A stretch of DNA of 64,000 nucleotides from GCA-2705445 sp002705445 (GTDB lineage: Bacteria; Pseudomonadota; Gammaproteobacteria; Poriferisulfidales; GCA-002705445): NCBI GenBank assembly GCA_045561235.1, contig JBJKYB010000002.1:1-64000 (forward strand). The letters run 5' to 3'. Below the pieces are notes generated by a model, which did not search any database, had not been told where the DNA came from, and worked only from the letters and a program-made list of their open reading frames with translations. Made by a program: the position numbers and the translations under genes. This document shows, in pieces, positions 1-7,603 of the stretch; positions within the stretch are counted from its first letter, which is position 1, and every line of letters begins with the position of its first letter.

Positions 1-38
1 TTATCAAAGTAGCTATTATTTTTTTCATTATTATATAA

Positions 39-115
39 TGGCGCGCCCGGAGAGATTCGAACTCCCGACCCCTTGGTTCGTAGCCAAGTACTCTATCCAG
101 CTGAGCTACGGGCGC
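39..115 (-). tRNA. tRNA-Arg (anticodon ACG)
   Basis: Read on the minus strand, this 77-nt sequence folds as a full cloverleaf. The seven-base acceptor strand GCGCCCG (115-109) pairs with CGGGCGC (43-49), the T-arm carries GTTCGAATC, and the anticodon loop CTACGAA contains ACG, which reads CGN arginine codons after A34-to-I editing. The 3' CCA is encoded (39-41). It lies just downstream of the DUF4396 gene on the same strand. Confidence 0.95.
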
Positions 116-120
116 ATTAT

Positions 121-546
121 TTATCCACAACAAGATTTATTATACTTCATTAATCTCCAATAATTATATGGCCAAGGAACAATAAATCCTACTGCTAATA
201 CTGGTATAATAGAGGATAAAGACAGTTTTAAACTTCCCTCCAACATAATATCAGTAAGATTCATTGCAAGTTCCATTGAAATCATGCTTATTAAACTCAT
301 ACCTGTTGCAGTTTTAAATGCATTTTTTAAATCCATAGTTTTTAAAAGCATAATTGTTTCTAGCAATATACTGGTTAATATTCCGTTAAGAATCGCAATT
401 GGCATTATTATAATAATAGATTTTATATCAGTATAAAATTGGAAATACAGTATTGTACCAAAATCACCAATAGAACAACCTATCAAACACACAAAAGTAT
501 TTAGTGCGGAACTAATCCACTTATCTTTCTGTAGCCAAAATTTCAT
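121..546 (-). CDS. DUF4396-family small membrane protein
   Basis: This 141-residue protein has about four hydrophobic segments (roughly residues 13-33, 42-63, 80-100 and 108-126). The motifs GCSIGDFG near residue 23, SMELAMN near residue 90 and the C-terminal PWPYNYWRL match what I know of the DUF4396 family of small inner-membrane proteins. Members often sit near metal or copper genes, but no activity is established. The gene is tightly placed, starting 3 bp from the end of the HIT gene and ending 5 bp before tRNA-Arg, so the three may share a transcript. Function is unknown. The family call rests on motif recognition only. Confidence 0.6.
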   Translation of the reverse strand: MKFWLQKDKWISSALNTFVCLIGCSIGDFGTILYFQFYTDIKSIIIIMPIAILNGILTSILLETIMLLKTMDLKNAFKTATGMSLISMISMELAMNLTDIMLEGSLKLSLSSIIPVLAVGFIVPWPYNYWRLMKYNKSCCG

Positions 547-549
547 TTG

Positions 550-894
550 TTATCCAGGTGGCCAAGAGAATTTTCTACCAGCAAGTATATGAATATGTAA
601 ATGAAAAACTTCCTGTCCAGCATCTTCTCCATTATTAATATTTACTCTAAACGATTCATTAATTTTCAAATCATATGTAATTTTTTTTATAATCAAAAAT
701 AAATGTCCCAAAATGTCTTTATCTTTATCAGTGCAATCACTCAATTTTGGAATTGGTTTCTTTGGAATAAGCAATATATGTATTGGTGCTTGCGGGTTAA
801 TATCATTTATTGCTATACAAATATCGTCTTCATAAATAATTTCTGACGGTATTTCTCTATCTATAATTTTTTGAAATAATGTTTTTTTTGACAT
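550..894 (-). CDS. HIT-family nucleotide-binding hydrolase (HinT-like)
   Basis: A histidine-triad protein of about 114 residues. The C-terminal HLHIHIL is the His-x-His-x-His signature whose central histidine attacks the alpha-phosphate of purine nucleoside phosphoramidates or dinucleotides. The N-terminal FQKIIDREIPSEIIYEDD and the internal INPQAPIHILLIPKK are typical HinT segments. The open frame extends upstream to 966, but the first 24 residues would be encoded across a tRNA-like hairpin and do not resemble the family. I therefore start at the ATG at 894 (MSKKTLFQK). It is predicted cytosolic. The downstream partner on the same strand is the DUF4396 gene. Confidence 0.9.
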   Translation of the reverse strand: MSKKTLFQKIIDREIPSEIIYEDDICIAINDINPQAPIHILLIPKKPIPKLSDCTDKDKDILGHLFLIIKKITYDLKINESFRVNINNGEDAGQEVFHLHIHILAGRKFSWPPG

Positions 895-922
895 CTTATT
901 CTTTATCTTACATAAATATGGC

Positions 923-965
923 GGTGTATTGAACCCCTTTGGGTTCGAATCCTCTACACCTACCA
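923..965 (+). other. tRNA/tmRNA 3'-end-like hairpin ending in CCA
   Basis: GGTGTA (923-928) pairs with TACACC (955-960), and inside it GAACCC pairs with GGGTTC. The 3' half reads GGGTTCGAATCC followed by an acceptor-like strand and TACCA. This looks like the acceptor and T-arm portion of a tRNA or tmRNA with the D- and anticodon-arms missing. The T-stem is imperfect. It could be an attachment-site remnant or a chance hairpin. Confidence 0.4.
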
Positions 966-1019
966 TTAAGTTGCAACAATAATCGTCCTGAAAGATAACA
1001 AAATCAAGGTTTTTGTTGC

Positions 1020-1093
1020 TACGGTACTGACGGTTCCCACCTTAGATACTGGGTAGTATTGACTCCTTAGTGCAGATTCATACGGTACTGTAT
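1020..1093 (+). repeat. Repeated decamer TACGGTACTG, second copy in a near-palindrome
   Basis: TACGGTACTG occurs at 1020-1029 and again at 1081-1090, in the same orientation. The second copy lies in ATACGGTACTGTAT (1080-1093), which matches its own reverse complement at 12 of 14 positions. A 5-bp hairpin, ATACT-GGGT-AGTAT, lies between the copies at 1046-1059. The arrangement could be an operator, an integrase arm site or part of an RNA fold. No function can be assigned. Confidence 0.5.
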
Positions 1094-1094
1094 C

Positions 1095-1118
1095 ACGGGT
1101 TCGAATCCCGCTTTACCT
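1095..1118 (+). other. Second orphan tRNA T-arm-like sequence
   Basis: CGGG-TTCGAAT-CCCG forms a perfect 4-bp T-stem with the canonical T-loop, followed by an acceptor-like GCTTTACCT. There is no encoded CCA and no convincing 5' acceptor partner within about 110 bp upstream, nor downstream to the czcA stop codon. It resembles the 3' end of a tRNA that has lost its 5' part, such as an attachment-site remnant. Confidence 0.4.
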
Positions 1119-1176
1119 TCATTGGAAACGGCGTTGAATGTAACCAATTCTTAGAAAGACACGAACAATAATTTTA

Positions 1177-1195
1177 GATAAATCGTTAATTTATC
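1177..1195 (-). terminator. Possible weak terminator hairpin downstream of czcA
   Basis: GATAAAT (1177-1183) and ATTTATC (1189-1195) form a 7-bp perfect inverted repeat with a 5-nt loop, about 35 bp past the czcA stop on the transcribed side. The stem is AT-only apart from one pair and no clean U-tract follows, so it would be a weak intrinsic terminator at best. Confidence 0.3.
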
Positions 1196-1229
1196 ACCAC
1201 TACCTGATAGATTAATTTTAAACTTACGA

Positions 1230-4200
1230 TTAATATTTGGCATAGTTTCCTTTCTTAAATTTCTTAATATGAAAAAATCTATATAGAGTTGGTAATACCA
1301 CTAATGTTAAGATTGTTGAAGAAATAATTCCTCCAATCACCACAGTAGCAAGTGGTCTTTGTACTTCAGCTCCAGTTCCTGTATTTAGTGCCATTGGCAC
1401 AAAACCTAAGCTAGCTACTAATGCTGTCATTAAGATTGGTCTTAGTCTAGTTAGTGCACCTTTTATAATTGCTTCATCTAGCTTCATTCCCTGCTCACGT
1501 AAGCTTTTAATAAATGACACCATAACAACACCATTTAATACAGCCACTCCTGAAAGGGCAATAAAACCAACTCCTGCAGAAATAGACAATGGAATATCTC
1601 TTAACCATAAAGCGGCTACACCTCCCGTTAAAGCAAGCGGCACACCAGAAAATATTAATAATGCAGCACGCCCTGAGCCAAACGCCATAAATAATAAGCC
1701 AATAATCAATAATAGGGCTACAGGCACAACAATCATCAGCCTCTTTTTAGCGGAAATAAGCTGCTCAAATGTTCCACCGTAATTTATCCAATAACCGGGT
1801 GGTATTTCTACATTTTGCCTAATCTTTTGTTGCACTTCCTCAACAAAGCTACCTAAATCACGATCACGAACATTGGAAGTTACCACTACACGTCGTTTAC
1901 CATTTTCTCGACTTATTTGATTTGGGCCATAAGCAACTTCTAGCTTTGCAACTTCTTTAAGTGGCACATAATTCGGGCGATTATTAATTCCCTTCTGCTT
2001 TGCTTGTGACAGTGGAATTGGTAAATATTCAAGAATCTCAATATTGTTGCGTAAATTTTCAGGCAAACGCACTACAATATCAAAACGGCGGTCTCCTTCA
2101 AACAACTTTCCAACTTCTTTACCTCCCATTGCTATTTGTACCACTTCTTGTACATCTGACATATTCAAGCCATAACGATCAAGACTTGCACGATCAGGTA
2201 ATATAGAAAGAACTGGAAGGCCCTTTATTTGCTCAATCTTAACATCAGAACCTCCTTTAATTTCCTTTAGTTCCTGCTCTACCTTTTCAGCAACTTCAAG
2301 CATGACGCCAATATCATCACCAAATATTTTAACAGCCAAATCACTTCTTACTCCTGAAATAAGTTCATTAAAGCGCATCTGAATAGGCTGAGTAAATTCA
2401 TAGTTATTGCCAGGAACCTGTTTGGCAACTTCTTCCATATCTTTTACTAATTTAGCCTTTGTTTTATCTGAATCAGGCCATTCATTCCTTGATTTGAGCA
2501 TGATAAATGTATCAGCCACACTTGGCGGCATTGGATCAGTGGCCACTTCTGGCGTTCCAATTTTACCAAAAATTTCATCGATTTCAGGAAATTTTTCTTT
2601 TAAGCGTTTTTCTAATGTTGCTTGCATAGTAACTGCCTGAGTCAAGCTAGTGCCAGGAATACGCATGGCATGTAGCGCAATGTCTCCTTCATCAAGATTT
2701 GGGATAAATTCTGTTCCCAATCTTGAGGTCATTAAAATGCTTAAAATAACCAAAACACTAGCACCACCAATAATATGTTTTGGACGATCAAGACTCCAAA
2801 GCAGCATTGGCTTGTACCATTTTTTAGCTTTAAGAATAATTTTACTTTCTTTTTCTTCTACTTTACCTGTTACAAAAATTGCAACAGCGGCAGGCACGAA
2901 AGTAATTGATAAAACTAGTGCAGACAATAGAGCAATTACAACGGTAAATGCCATTGGATGAAACATTTTGCCCTCTATACCAGTTAGAGAGAATATAGGC
3001 AGATAAACTACGGTGATAATAATTACACCAAAAATACTTGGCTTAATCACTTCAGCGGTTGCGTTAGAAGCTAGCTTAAATCGCTCTTCTTTTGTTAATA
3101 ATCGTCCTAAATCGTGCTGCGCCATACCAAAACGGCGAATACAATTCTCAATAATAATGACCGCCCCATCAACAATTAGACCAAAATCTAATGCCCCAAG
3201 ACTCATCAAATTGCCTGATACTTTATTTTCTACCATGGCTGTGATTGTCATCAGCATAGAGATAGGGATTACAGCAGCTGTAATGAGTGCTGCTCTAATA
3301 TTACCTAAAAGTAGGAACAAAATTGCAATCACTAAAATAGCTCCTTCTAGTAGGTTTTTTTCTACTGTGGCAATTGTCCTATCTACAAGTTCAGTACGAT
3401 CATATACAGCTTTAGCAATTACACCTTTGGGAAGAGTGCGATTAACCTCTTCTAACTTACTAGCAACTCGTTGTGACACTTCACGACTATTTTCTCCCAT
3501 CAACATCATAGCTGTACCAAGGACTACTTCCTCACCATTTTGAGTGGCTGCCCCAGTACGCAAGGGGTATCCAAGCTCTACATCAGCAATATCACCAATA
3601 CGGATAGTTATTTCATCTTTTTTGGTTACTATAATATTGCGTATATCCTCAAGATTTTTTACTTGCCCAGGTACACGAATTAAATATTGCTCACCATTCC
3701 TTTCAATATATCCAGCGCCAATATTGTCATTATTGTTTTCAAGGGCGCTCATAACATCATTAAGCGTTAGACCATAAGCTAGCAATCTGTTTGGATAAGG
3801 CATTACATGGAATTGTTTTTCATATCCACCAATGGAGTTAACCTCAATTATCCCTTTCAAATTACGCAGTTGGGGCAATATAACCCACTCTTGTATGGTA
3901 AGTAGATCCATAGGGGTATATGCAGTTCCATCCTCCTTTTTTGCATCAGGATTAGCCTCTACCACATACATAAATATTTCACCAAGACCTGTTGCTATTG
4001 GCCCCATTTCTGGCTCTAAACCATCTGGAATTTCACTTTTTACTTGTTGCAAACGCTCATTGATTAATTGTCTAGCAAAGTAAATGTCCGTTCCTTCTTC
4101 AAAGACAACGGTAACTTGCGACAAGCCATAACGTGAAAGTGATCTTGTATAATCAAGTTTTGGAATGCCAGCTAATGCTGTTTCAATAGGAAAGGTTACG

Positions 4201-4415
4201 CGCTGCTCCATTTCCATAGGTGAATAGCCAGCAGCCTCAGTATTAATCTGCACCTGCACATTGGTGATGTCCGGCACAGCATCAATGGACAATTTACTAA
4301 AGTTATAAATTCCAAGTGCCATAAACCCTACCGCAACAAATAAAACTACAAAGCGATGGGTTATAGAAAAATTAATGATTCTTTCAATTATTGAAGGTTT
4401 TATATTAGTGATCAT
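1230..4415 (-). CDS. czcA: CzcA-type heavy-metal efflux RND pump (inner membrane)
   Basis: This 1061-residue protein is the proton-driven inner-membrane pump of a tripartite divalent-cation efflux system. The N-terminal membrane anchor is followed by a large periplasmic porter domain, then a membrane bundle with DFGLIVDGAVIIIENC starting at residue 410. In the HME-RND family this DFG-x-x-VDGA form is associated with Co/Zn/Cd/Ni exporters, whereas Cu/Ag CusA-type pumps carry a different sequence there. Length is normal. It is the last gene of the operon and overlaps czcB by 11 bp. Substrate is inferred from the motif. Its codons look less AT-biased than the surrounding core genes, consistent with transfer. 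Confidence 0.92.
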   Translation of the reverse strand: MITNIKPSIIERIINFSITHRFVVLFVAVGFMALGIYNFSKLSIDAVPDITNVQVQINTEAAGYSPMEMEQRVTFPIETALAGIPKLDYTRSLSRYGLSQVTVVFEEGTDIYFARQLINERLQQVKSEIPDGLEPEMGPIATGLGEIFMYVVEANPDAKKEDGTAYTPMDLLTIQEWVILPQLRNLKGIIEVNSIGGYEKQFHVMPYPNRLLAYGLTLNDVMSALENNNDNIGAGYIERNGEQYLIRVPGQVKNLEDIRNIIVTKKDEITIRIGDIADVELGYPLRTGAATQNGEEVVLGTAMMLMGENSREVSQRVASKLEEVNRTLPKGVIAKAVYDRTELVDRTIATVEKNLLEGAILVIAILFLLLGNIRAALITAAVIPISMLMTITAMVENKVSGNLMSLGALDFGLIVDGAVIIIENCIRRFGMAQHDLGRLLTKEERFKLASNATAEVIKPSIFGVIIITVVYLPIFSLTGIEGKMFHPMAFTVVIALLSALVLSITFVPAAVAIFVTGKVEEKESKIILKAKKWYKPMLLWSLDRPKHIIGGASVLVILSILMTSRLGTEFIPNLDEGDIALHAMRIPGTSLTQAVTMQATLEKRLKEKFPEIDEIFGKIGTPEVATDPMPPSVADTFIMLKSRNEWPDSDKTKAKLVKDMEEVAKQVPGNNYEFTQPIQMRFNELISGVRSDLAVKIFGDDIGVMLEVAEKVEQELKEIKGGSDVKIEQIKGLPVLSILPDRASLDRYGLNMSDVQEVVQIAMGGKEVGKLFEGDRRFDIVVRLPENLRNNIEILEYLPIPLSQAKQKGINNRPNYVPLKEVAKLEVAYGPNQISRENGKRRVVVTSNVRDRDLGSFVEEVQQKIRQNVEIPPGYWINYGGTFEQLISAKKRLMIVVPVALLLIIGLLFMAFGSGRAALLIFSGVPLALTGGVAALWLRDIPLSISAGVGFIALSGVAVLNGVVMVSFIKSLREQGMKLDEAIIKGALTRLRPILMTALVASLGFVPMALNTGTGAEVQRPLATVVIGGIISSTILTLVVLPTLYRFFHIKKFKKGNYAKY

Positions 4416-5664
4416 GTGATGCTACTGATTTTTCAATGTCTGCTTTAATAAGAAAACTGTTATTTGTTACATATTCCGTGTTAGGTTTTAATCCTTCTAG
4501 CACCTCAACCCACTTACCATCACCTACTCCAAGTTTCAGCATACACACTTCGTAGGTGTCATCATATTTGGCAAAAACAACTGTAAAATCTCTAAATTTC
4601 TGTAATGCTGAACTACGAACAGCAAGAGGGACTTCCTTCCTATTAACAATAACATTACCTTCAACCGTCATTCCTGGACGCCATTTACCTTCTTTGTTAT
4701 CAAGAGGCACTATAGCTAGAACACTTTGACTCAATGCATCTGCTGTTGGTAGAATCATAGAAATATTAGATTCTAAAGACGCATCATTTTTTAATTTACT
4801 CACTTGTACTTTTTGACCTTTTCTAACTTTCTCTAAATCACTTGAGAAAACATGAAGTTCTGCCCACACATTTGATAAGTCAGCAATGGTAAATAGAGCA
4901 TTATCACCCGCAACATCTCCTACATTAGTATCTCTTTCCAATATTATTCCATTCATTGGAGCAATAATATTATAGCTTTTTAGACTTTCATTGCTTTCAA
5001 TAACTGTTAAAACTTGGCCTTTTTTAACTTCATCACCCCAATTGACATATACCTTTTTTACCACACCAGGGAATCTAGCTCTTATTTTTTTTGTAGTATT
5101 ACGATTTAGTGTAATGCGTCCAGTAAGCTTGGCATATTGATTTATAATAGCCGATCCTGCTTTTTGAGTTTTTATGCCTCCTTCTAAAGCAGCTTTTTTA
5201 CTAATTTGGGTTCTGCCCACATAAGATTCAAAGTTCCATTGATAAGTTTTTTTATCATAATCAGCTTTTACTACTACATCAAAAGAATGTGGTTCAGCAA
5301 CAATATCATCACTAACTAATATGCCATCTTGTGACTTGAAAGAAAAGTCATTCACTTCTCCATCAAGGCGATTTAATCGAATGGTCAAATTAACCTTTAA
5401 AGGATCAATTAGTTTATCATCGTCATAAGCATAAACACGAAATTGTGGCGATACACCATCTTCATAAATAGTTACTTCAACAGCAAAATCATCATTACGA
5501 AATAATTTGCCACCATTAGGACCTTTTTCTGGCTCCTCTACATGATGATCAGACTTCTCATGCTTAGGGTCATTTTCAGACAATAAAATTTGTGAGGATA
5601 TAAAAATTGACACAGCAATAAATGTCAGTATCAATAATATGTTTATTGCTATTTTTTTATTCAT
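4405..5664 (-). CDS. czcB: CzcB-type periplasmic adaptor (membrane fusion protein)
   Basis: A 419-residue adaptor linking the CzcA pump to the outer-membrane channel. Residues 5-27 form the membrane anchor. A His/Glu-rich linker (KHEKSDHH near residue 34) leads into an extra N-terminal domain with GGKLF and FAVEVTIYEDG, known from CzcB-like adaptors and thought to bind metal. The lipoyl/barrel-sandwich halves follow (GVVKKVYVNWGDEVKKGQ and APMNGIILERDTNVGDV), then a beta-barrel region. The protein ends in HDH. It overlaps czcC by 8 bp and czcA by 11 bp, so translation is probably coupled. Confidence 0.9.
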   Translation of the reverse strand: MNKKIAINILLILTFIAVSIFISSQILLSENDPKHEKSDHHVEEPEKGPNGGKLFRNDDFAVEVTIYEDGVSPQFRVYAYDDDKLIDPLKVNLTIRLNRLDGEVNDFSFKSQDGILVSDDIVAEPHSFDVVVKADYDKKTYQWNFESYVGRTQISKKAALEGGIKTQKAGSAIINQYAKLTGRITLNRNTTKKIRARFPGVVKKVYVNWGDEVKKGQVLTVIESNESLKSYNIIAPMNGIILERDTNVGDVAGDNALFTIADLSNVWAELHVFSSDLEKVRKGQKVQVSKLKNDASLESNISMILPTADALSQSVLAIVPLDNKEGKWRPGMTVEGNVIVNRKEVPLAVRSSALQKFRDFTVVFAKYDDTYEVCMLKLGVGDGKWVEVLEGLKPNTEYVTNNSFLIKADIEKSVASHDH

Positions 5665-6994
5665 CTTTTTTACCTTTTAAATTATTAATTGGAGTTGTAA
5701 TTAATTCTATATTTGCTCTTGCAACGTGGTATTGCTTTAAAGCTGTGTGATATTTTGCTCTAGCATCAAATAAAATACGCTGAGCATCTAAAACCTCAAA
5801 ATAAGGAAACTTACCTTTTTCATATCCTGATTTTGCTACCCTGAATGCTTTTTTAGCTGTTGGTAATATTTTGTTTTTTAGTTTATCAGCAGTCTGGTAG
5901 GATATTTGCCAATTTCTCCACTCTTCAATTAGACTTTGCTCAAGAGACAATTTGGCATGCAATTCATTATTCCTTGCTTGGCTTAATTTAGCCCTTGCAT
6001 GAGATGTATTTCCTTGGTTCCTGTTAAAGATTGGGAGAGGAATGGATAGGCCTACAACTAATGCCTCTTCATCTGAACCTCTAAACTCTCTAATTCCTAT
6101 TTTTACTGTTGGGTCTGAAACTTTACTGGCAATTTCAAGATCATAAGCAAATTTTTTCTCTTTGCTCAAATAATAAAATTTTTTTAAAATAGGAGAGTCA
6201 TTAAGTTTAGTTTGATATGTTGTAATATGATCAGGAGCGGTTAAATCAAAGAAATGGGAATGATCTAAAGATACATCTAATGAATTTTTACCTAGTAATT
6301 TAGCAAGATTTTGCTTAGCTGAGTTAAATTGCTGCTTTTCTTGACTAGTTGCAATAACTGCACTTTCGTAAGCAACAGTTGCCTTAATTTTCTGAATTTC
6401 TGATTCTCTCGCTGCGTTAACACTTTTGGAAACGGTTTTTAATATCTGCTTAGCCAATAATTCCTGCTCTTTTGCAAGTTTTAAAGCCTCTGCTTCTGCC
6501 AAAACACTAGCATATGCAACATGAATATTGCGCATTATACTTAGTTTAGCAGCCATAAAATTACTATTGGCTGCATTTTTTGCTTGAGTTGCAGCATTTT
6601 TACGAGCATATCTTTTGCCACTTATATCAATAGATTTAGATAGGCTATAAGTATATTCGGCAGAATCAGAGCCTGTATATGGGCCAGTTCCAGCTATATT
6701 TGCTGCTTCAATTTCAAAATTTGGATTACTCCAATACCCAGCTTGTTTTTCTAAACCTTGAGCTGCTGCTATTCCATCTTTTGAAGATTTAACTTCTGGC
6801 GAAAATTCTAACCCTAAGTTGATTGCTTCTTGCAGAGTTATAACCTTACTATTTATAACCTTACTATTTTGATAAATTGACTCTTCATATTTATGGTCCT
6901 TAGGATTATGAGGTTCATAAGCATAAGATTTAGCCACAAAGAAAAGGCTTATAAATGCAGCGCAACAGCACGGTAATTTTTTTAATAAATTCAT
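5657..6994 (-). CDS. czcC: CzcC-type outer-membrane efflux channel (TolC family)
   Basis: The outer-membrane factor of the metal efflux system. The ATG at 6994 gives about 445 residues starting MNLLKKLPCCCAAF, a signal peptide with likely cleavage after KSYA. The open frame extends to a TTG at 7015, which is less likely. The body shows the two repeated OEP regions: an N-terminal NLGLEFSPEVK-type segment, long coiled-coil helices, and a second half with LSIPLPIFNRNQGN and the closing YEKGKFPYFEVLDAQR typical of CzcC. It is the second gene of the operon, 55 bp after the czcI-like gene. Confidence 0.88.
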   Translation of the reverse strand: MNLLKKLPCCCAAFISLFFVAKSYAYEPHNPKDHKYEESIYQNSKVINSKVITLQEAINLGLEFSPEVKSSKDGIAAAQGLEKQAGYWSNPNFEIEAANIAGTGPYTGSDSAEYTYSLSKSIDISGKRYARKNAATQAKNAANSNFMAAKLSIMRNIHVAYASVLAEAEALKLAKEQELLAKQILKTVSKSVNAARESEIQKIKATVAYESAVIATSQEKQQFNSAKQNLAKLLGKNSLDVSLDHSHFFDLTAPDHITTYQTKLNDSPILKKFYYLSKEKKFAYDLEIASKVSDPTVKIGIREFRGSDEEALVVGLSIPLPIFNRNQGNTSHARAKLSQARNNELHAKLSLEQSLIEEWRNWQISYQTADKLKNKILPTAKKAFRVAKSGYEKGKFPYFEVLDAQRILFDARAKYHTALKQYHVARANIELITTPINNLKGKKDE

Positions 6995-7049
6995 GAATTT
7001 CCCATTGATTAACAATTAATATAAACAAGGCGCAGGCCTTAATTAATTG

Positions 7050-7379
7050 TTATGCTTTGGGAGGTTTAGAAGGGAGGGAGACGTAATTTAGAGGAAGGGA
7101 ATACTTATAAGAATCGACAATATTTTTTTCAACAAAACTAGTAAGTTCAGAAGATAAATTTTGGCCAAGGCTAAAAAGATGATTACAATTATGATGACAA
7201 GAAGACTCACAACAATCAAAAGCTATATCAGAAGAGGAGTCATCAGATTGATCAGATATAAGTGATGCAGAAACATTATTTTGCTCACCATCATCCATAC
7301 ATATATGGGCAGAAGCAATGCCAGTAAATAGCATTGATATTATAATTAAAAAATGTATTGCAAATTTTTGTCTAGACAT
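7050..7379 (-). CDS. Small periplasmic Cys/His-rich CzcI-like protein
   Basis: This 109-residue protein has a clear signal peptide (cleavage near ASA, residue 24). The mature start HICMDDGE and a CCESSCHHNCNH cluster near residue 56 are potential metal ligands, and the tail is SLPSKPPKA. Its place as first gene before czcCBA, its size, signal peptide and Cys/His content resemble CzcI-type proteins, proposed to modulate induction of czc operons. Similarity is architectural rather than strong in sequence. It could equally be a periplasmic metal buffer. No convincing Shine-Dalgarno sequence precedes the ATG. Confidence 0.55.
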   Translation of the reverse strand: MSRQKFAIHFLIIISMLFTGIASAHICMDDGEQNNVSASLISDQSDDSSSDIAFDCCESSCHHNCNHLFSLGQNLSSELTSFVEKNIVDSYKYSLPLNYVSLPSKPPKA

Positions 7380-7387
7380 ATTTCAAC

Positions 7388-7415
7388 ATCTTACCTTACA
7401 AATTACAAAACTCAA
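7388..7415 (-). promoter_or_regulatory. Candidate sigma-70 promoter of the czc operon
   Basis: On the minus strand, TTGAGT (7410-7415) and TAAGAT (7388-7393) are separated by 16 bp. A start about 7 nt downstream would fall within a few bases of the czcI-like ATG at 7379, giving a leaderless or near-leaderless message, which fits the missing ribosome binding site. No separate metal-sensor binding site or regulator gene was recognised nearby. Confidence 0.35.
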
Positions 7416-7432
7416 TCTTTTATTGTAAAAAC

Positions 7433-7603
7433 TTACCATGCTTCAAGCATATAAAAATCTTCCATAAATAAACCACAAATATTTTTTTCATAATTACATT
7501 GTGATTTAAGTTTATTTTCAATAGAAAGAACTGCATTTCTTGAATTTTCAAAAGTTTCTATAAGCAACTTAATTTCTTTTTCACTAAATTTTATATGATG
7601 CAT
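7433..7603 (-). pseudogene. 56-residue ORF, probably the frameshifted 3' part of the upstream gene
   Basis: The ATG at 7603 opens a 56-residue frame that starts MHHIKFSEKEIK and ends FYMLEAW. It overlaps the end of the 7584-7865 ORF by 20 bp in another frame, at a TTTTT run. Removing one T there would fuse KYRYF directly to MHHIKFSE and give one protein of about 143 residues. I read it as the C-terminal part of one secreted protein split by a single-base change. A genuine small gene or a sequencing error remains possible. No family recognised. Confidence 0.4.

Larger units (their letters stand above)
895..1229. other. Non-coding stretch with tRNA-like fragments and short repeats
   Basis: No credible gene is visible in these 335 bp between the HIT gene and czcA. 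The stretch holds two plus-strand sequences resembling the T-arm and 3' acceptor end of tRNAs or tmRNA without 5' halves (923-965 and 1095-1118), a repeated decamer (1020-1029 and 1081-1090), a small ATACT/AGTAT hairpin (1046-1059) and an AT hairpin behind czcA (1177-1195). The visible GGGTTCGAATCC motifs suggest integration scars or a decayed or unusual structured RNA. I could not assemble a full tRNA or tmRNA in either orientation. Confidence 0.5.

Noticed and set aside
923..1118. Additional complete tRNA genes
   Set aside because: Neither T-arm has an anticodon arm and a complementary acceptor 5' strand at the right distance. Only 3'-end-like fragments can be supported.
895..1229. Permuted (two-piece) tmRNA gene
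   Set aside because: Two T-arm plus acceptor-like ends suggested an acceptor piece, but no matching 5' acceptor strand, GACGGG-like D-region or tag frame ending in ALAA-type residues was found on either strand.
2000..4083. Several plus-strand open frames within czcA (up to 176 codons)
   Set aside because: They lie antisense to a full-length, strongly conserved pump and have no family motifs or plausible starts. They are composition shadows.
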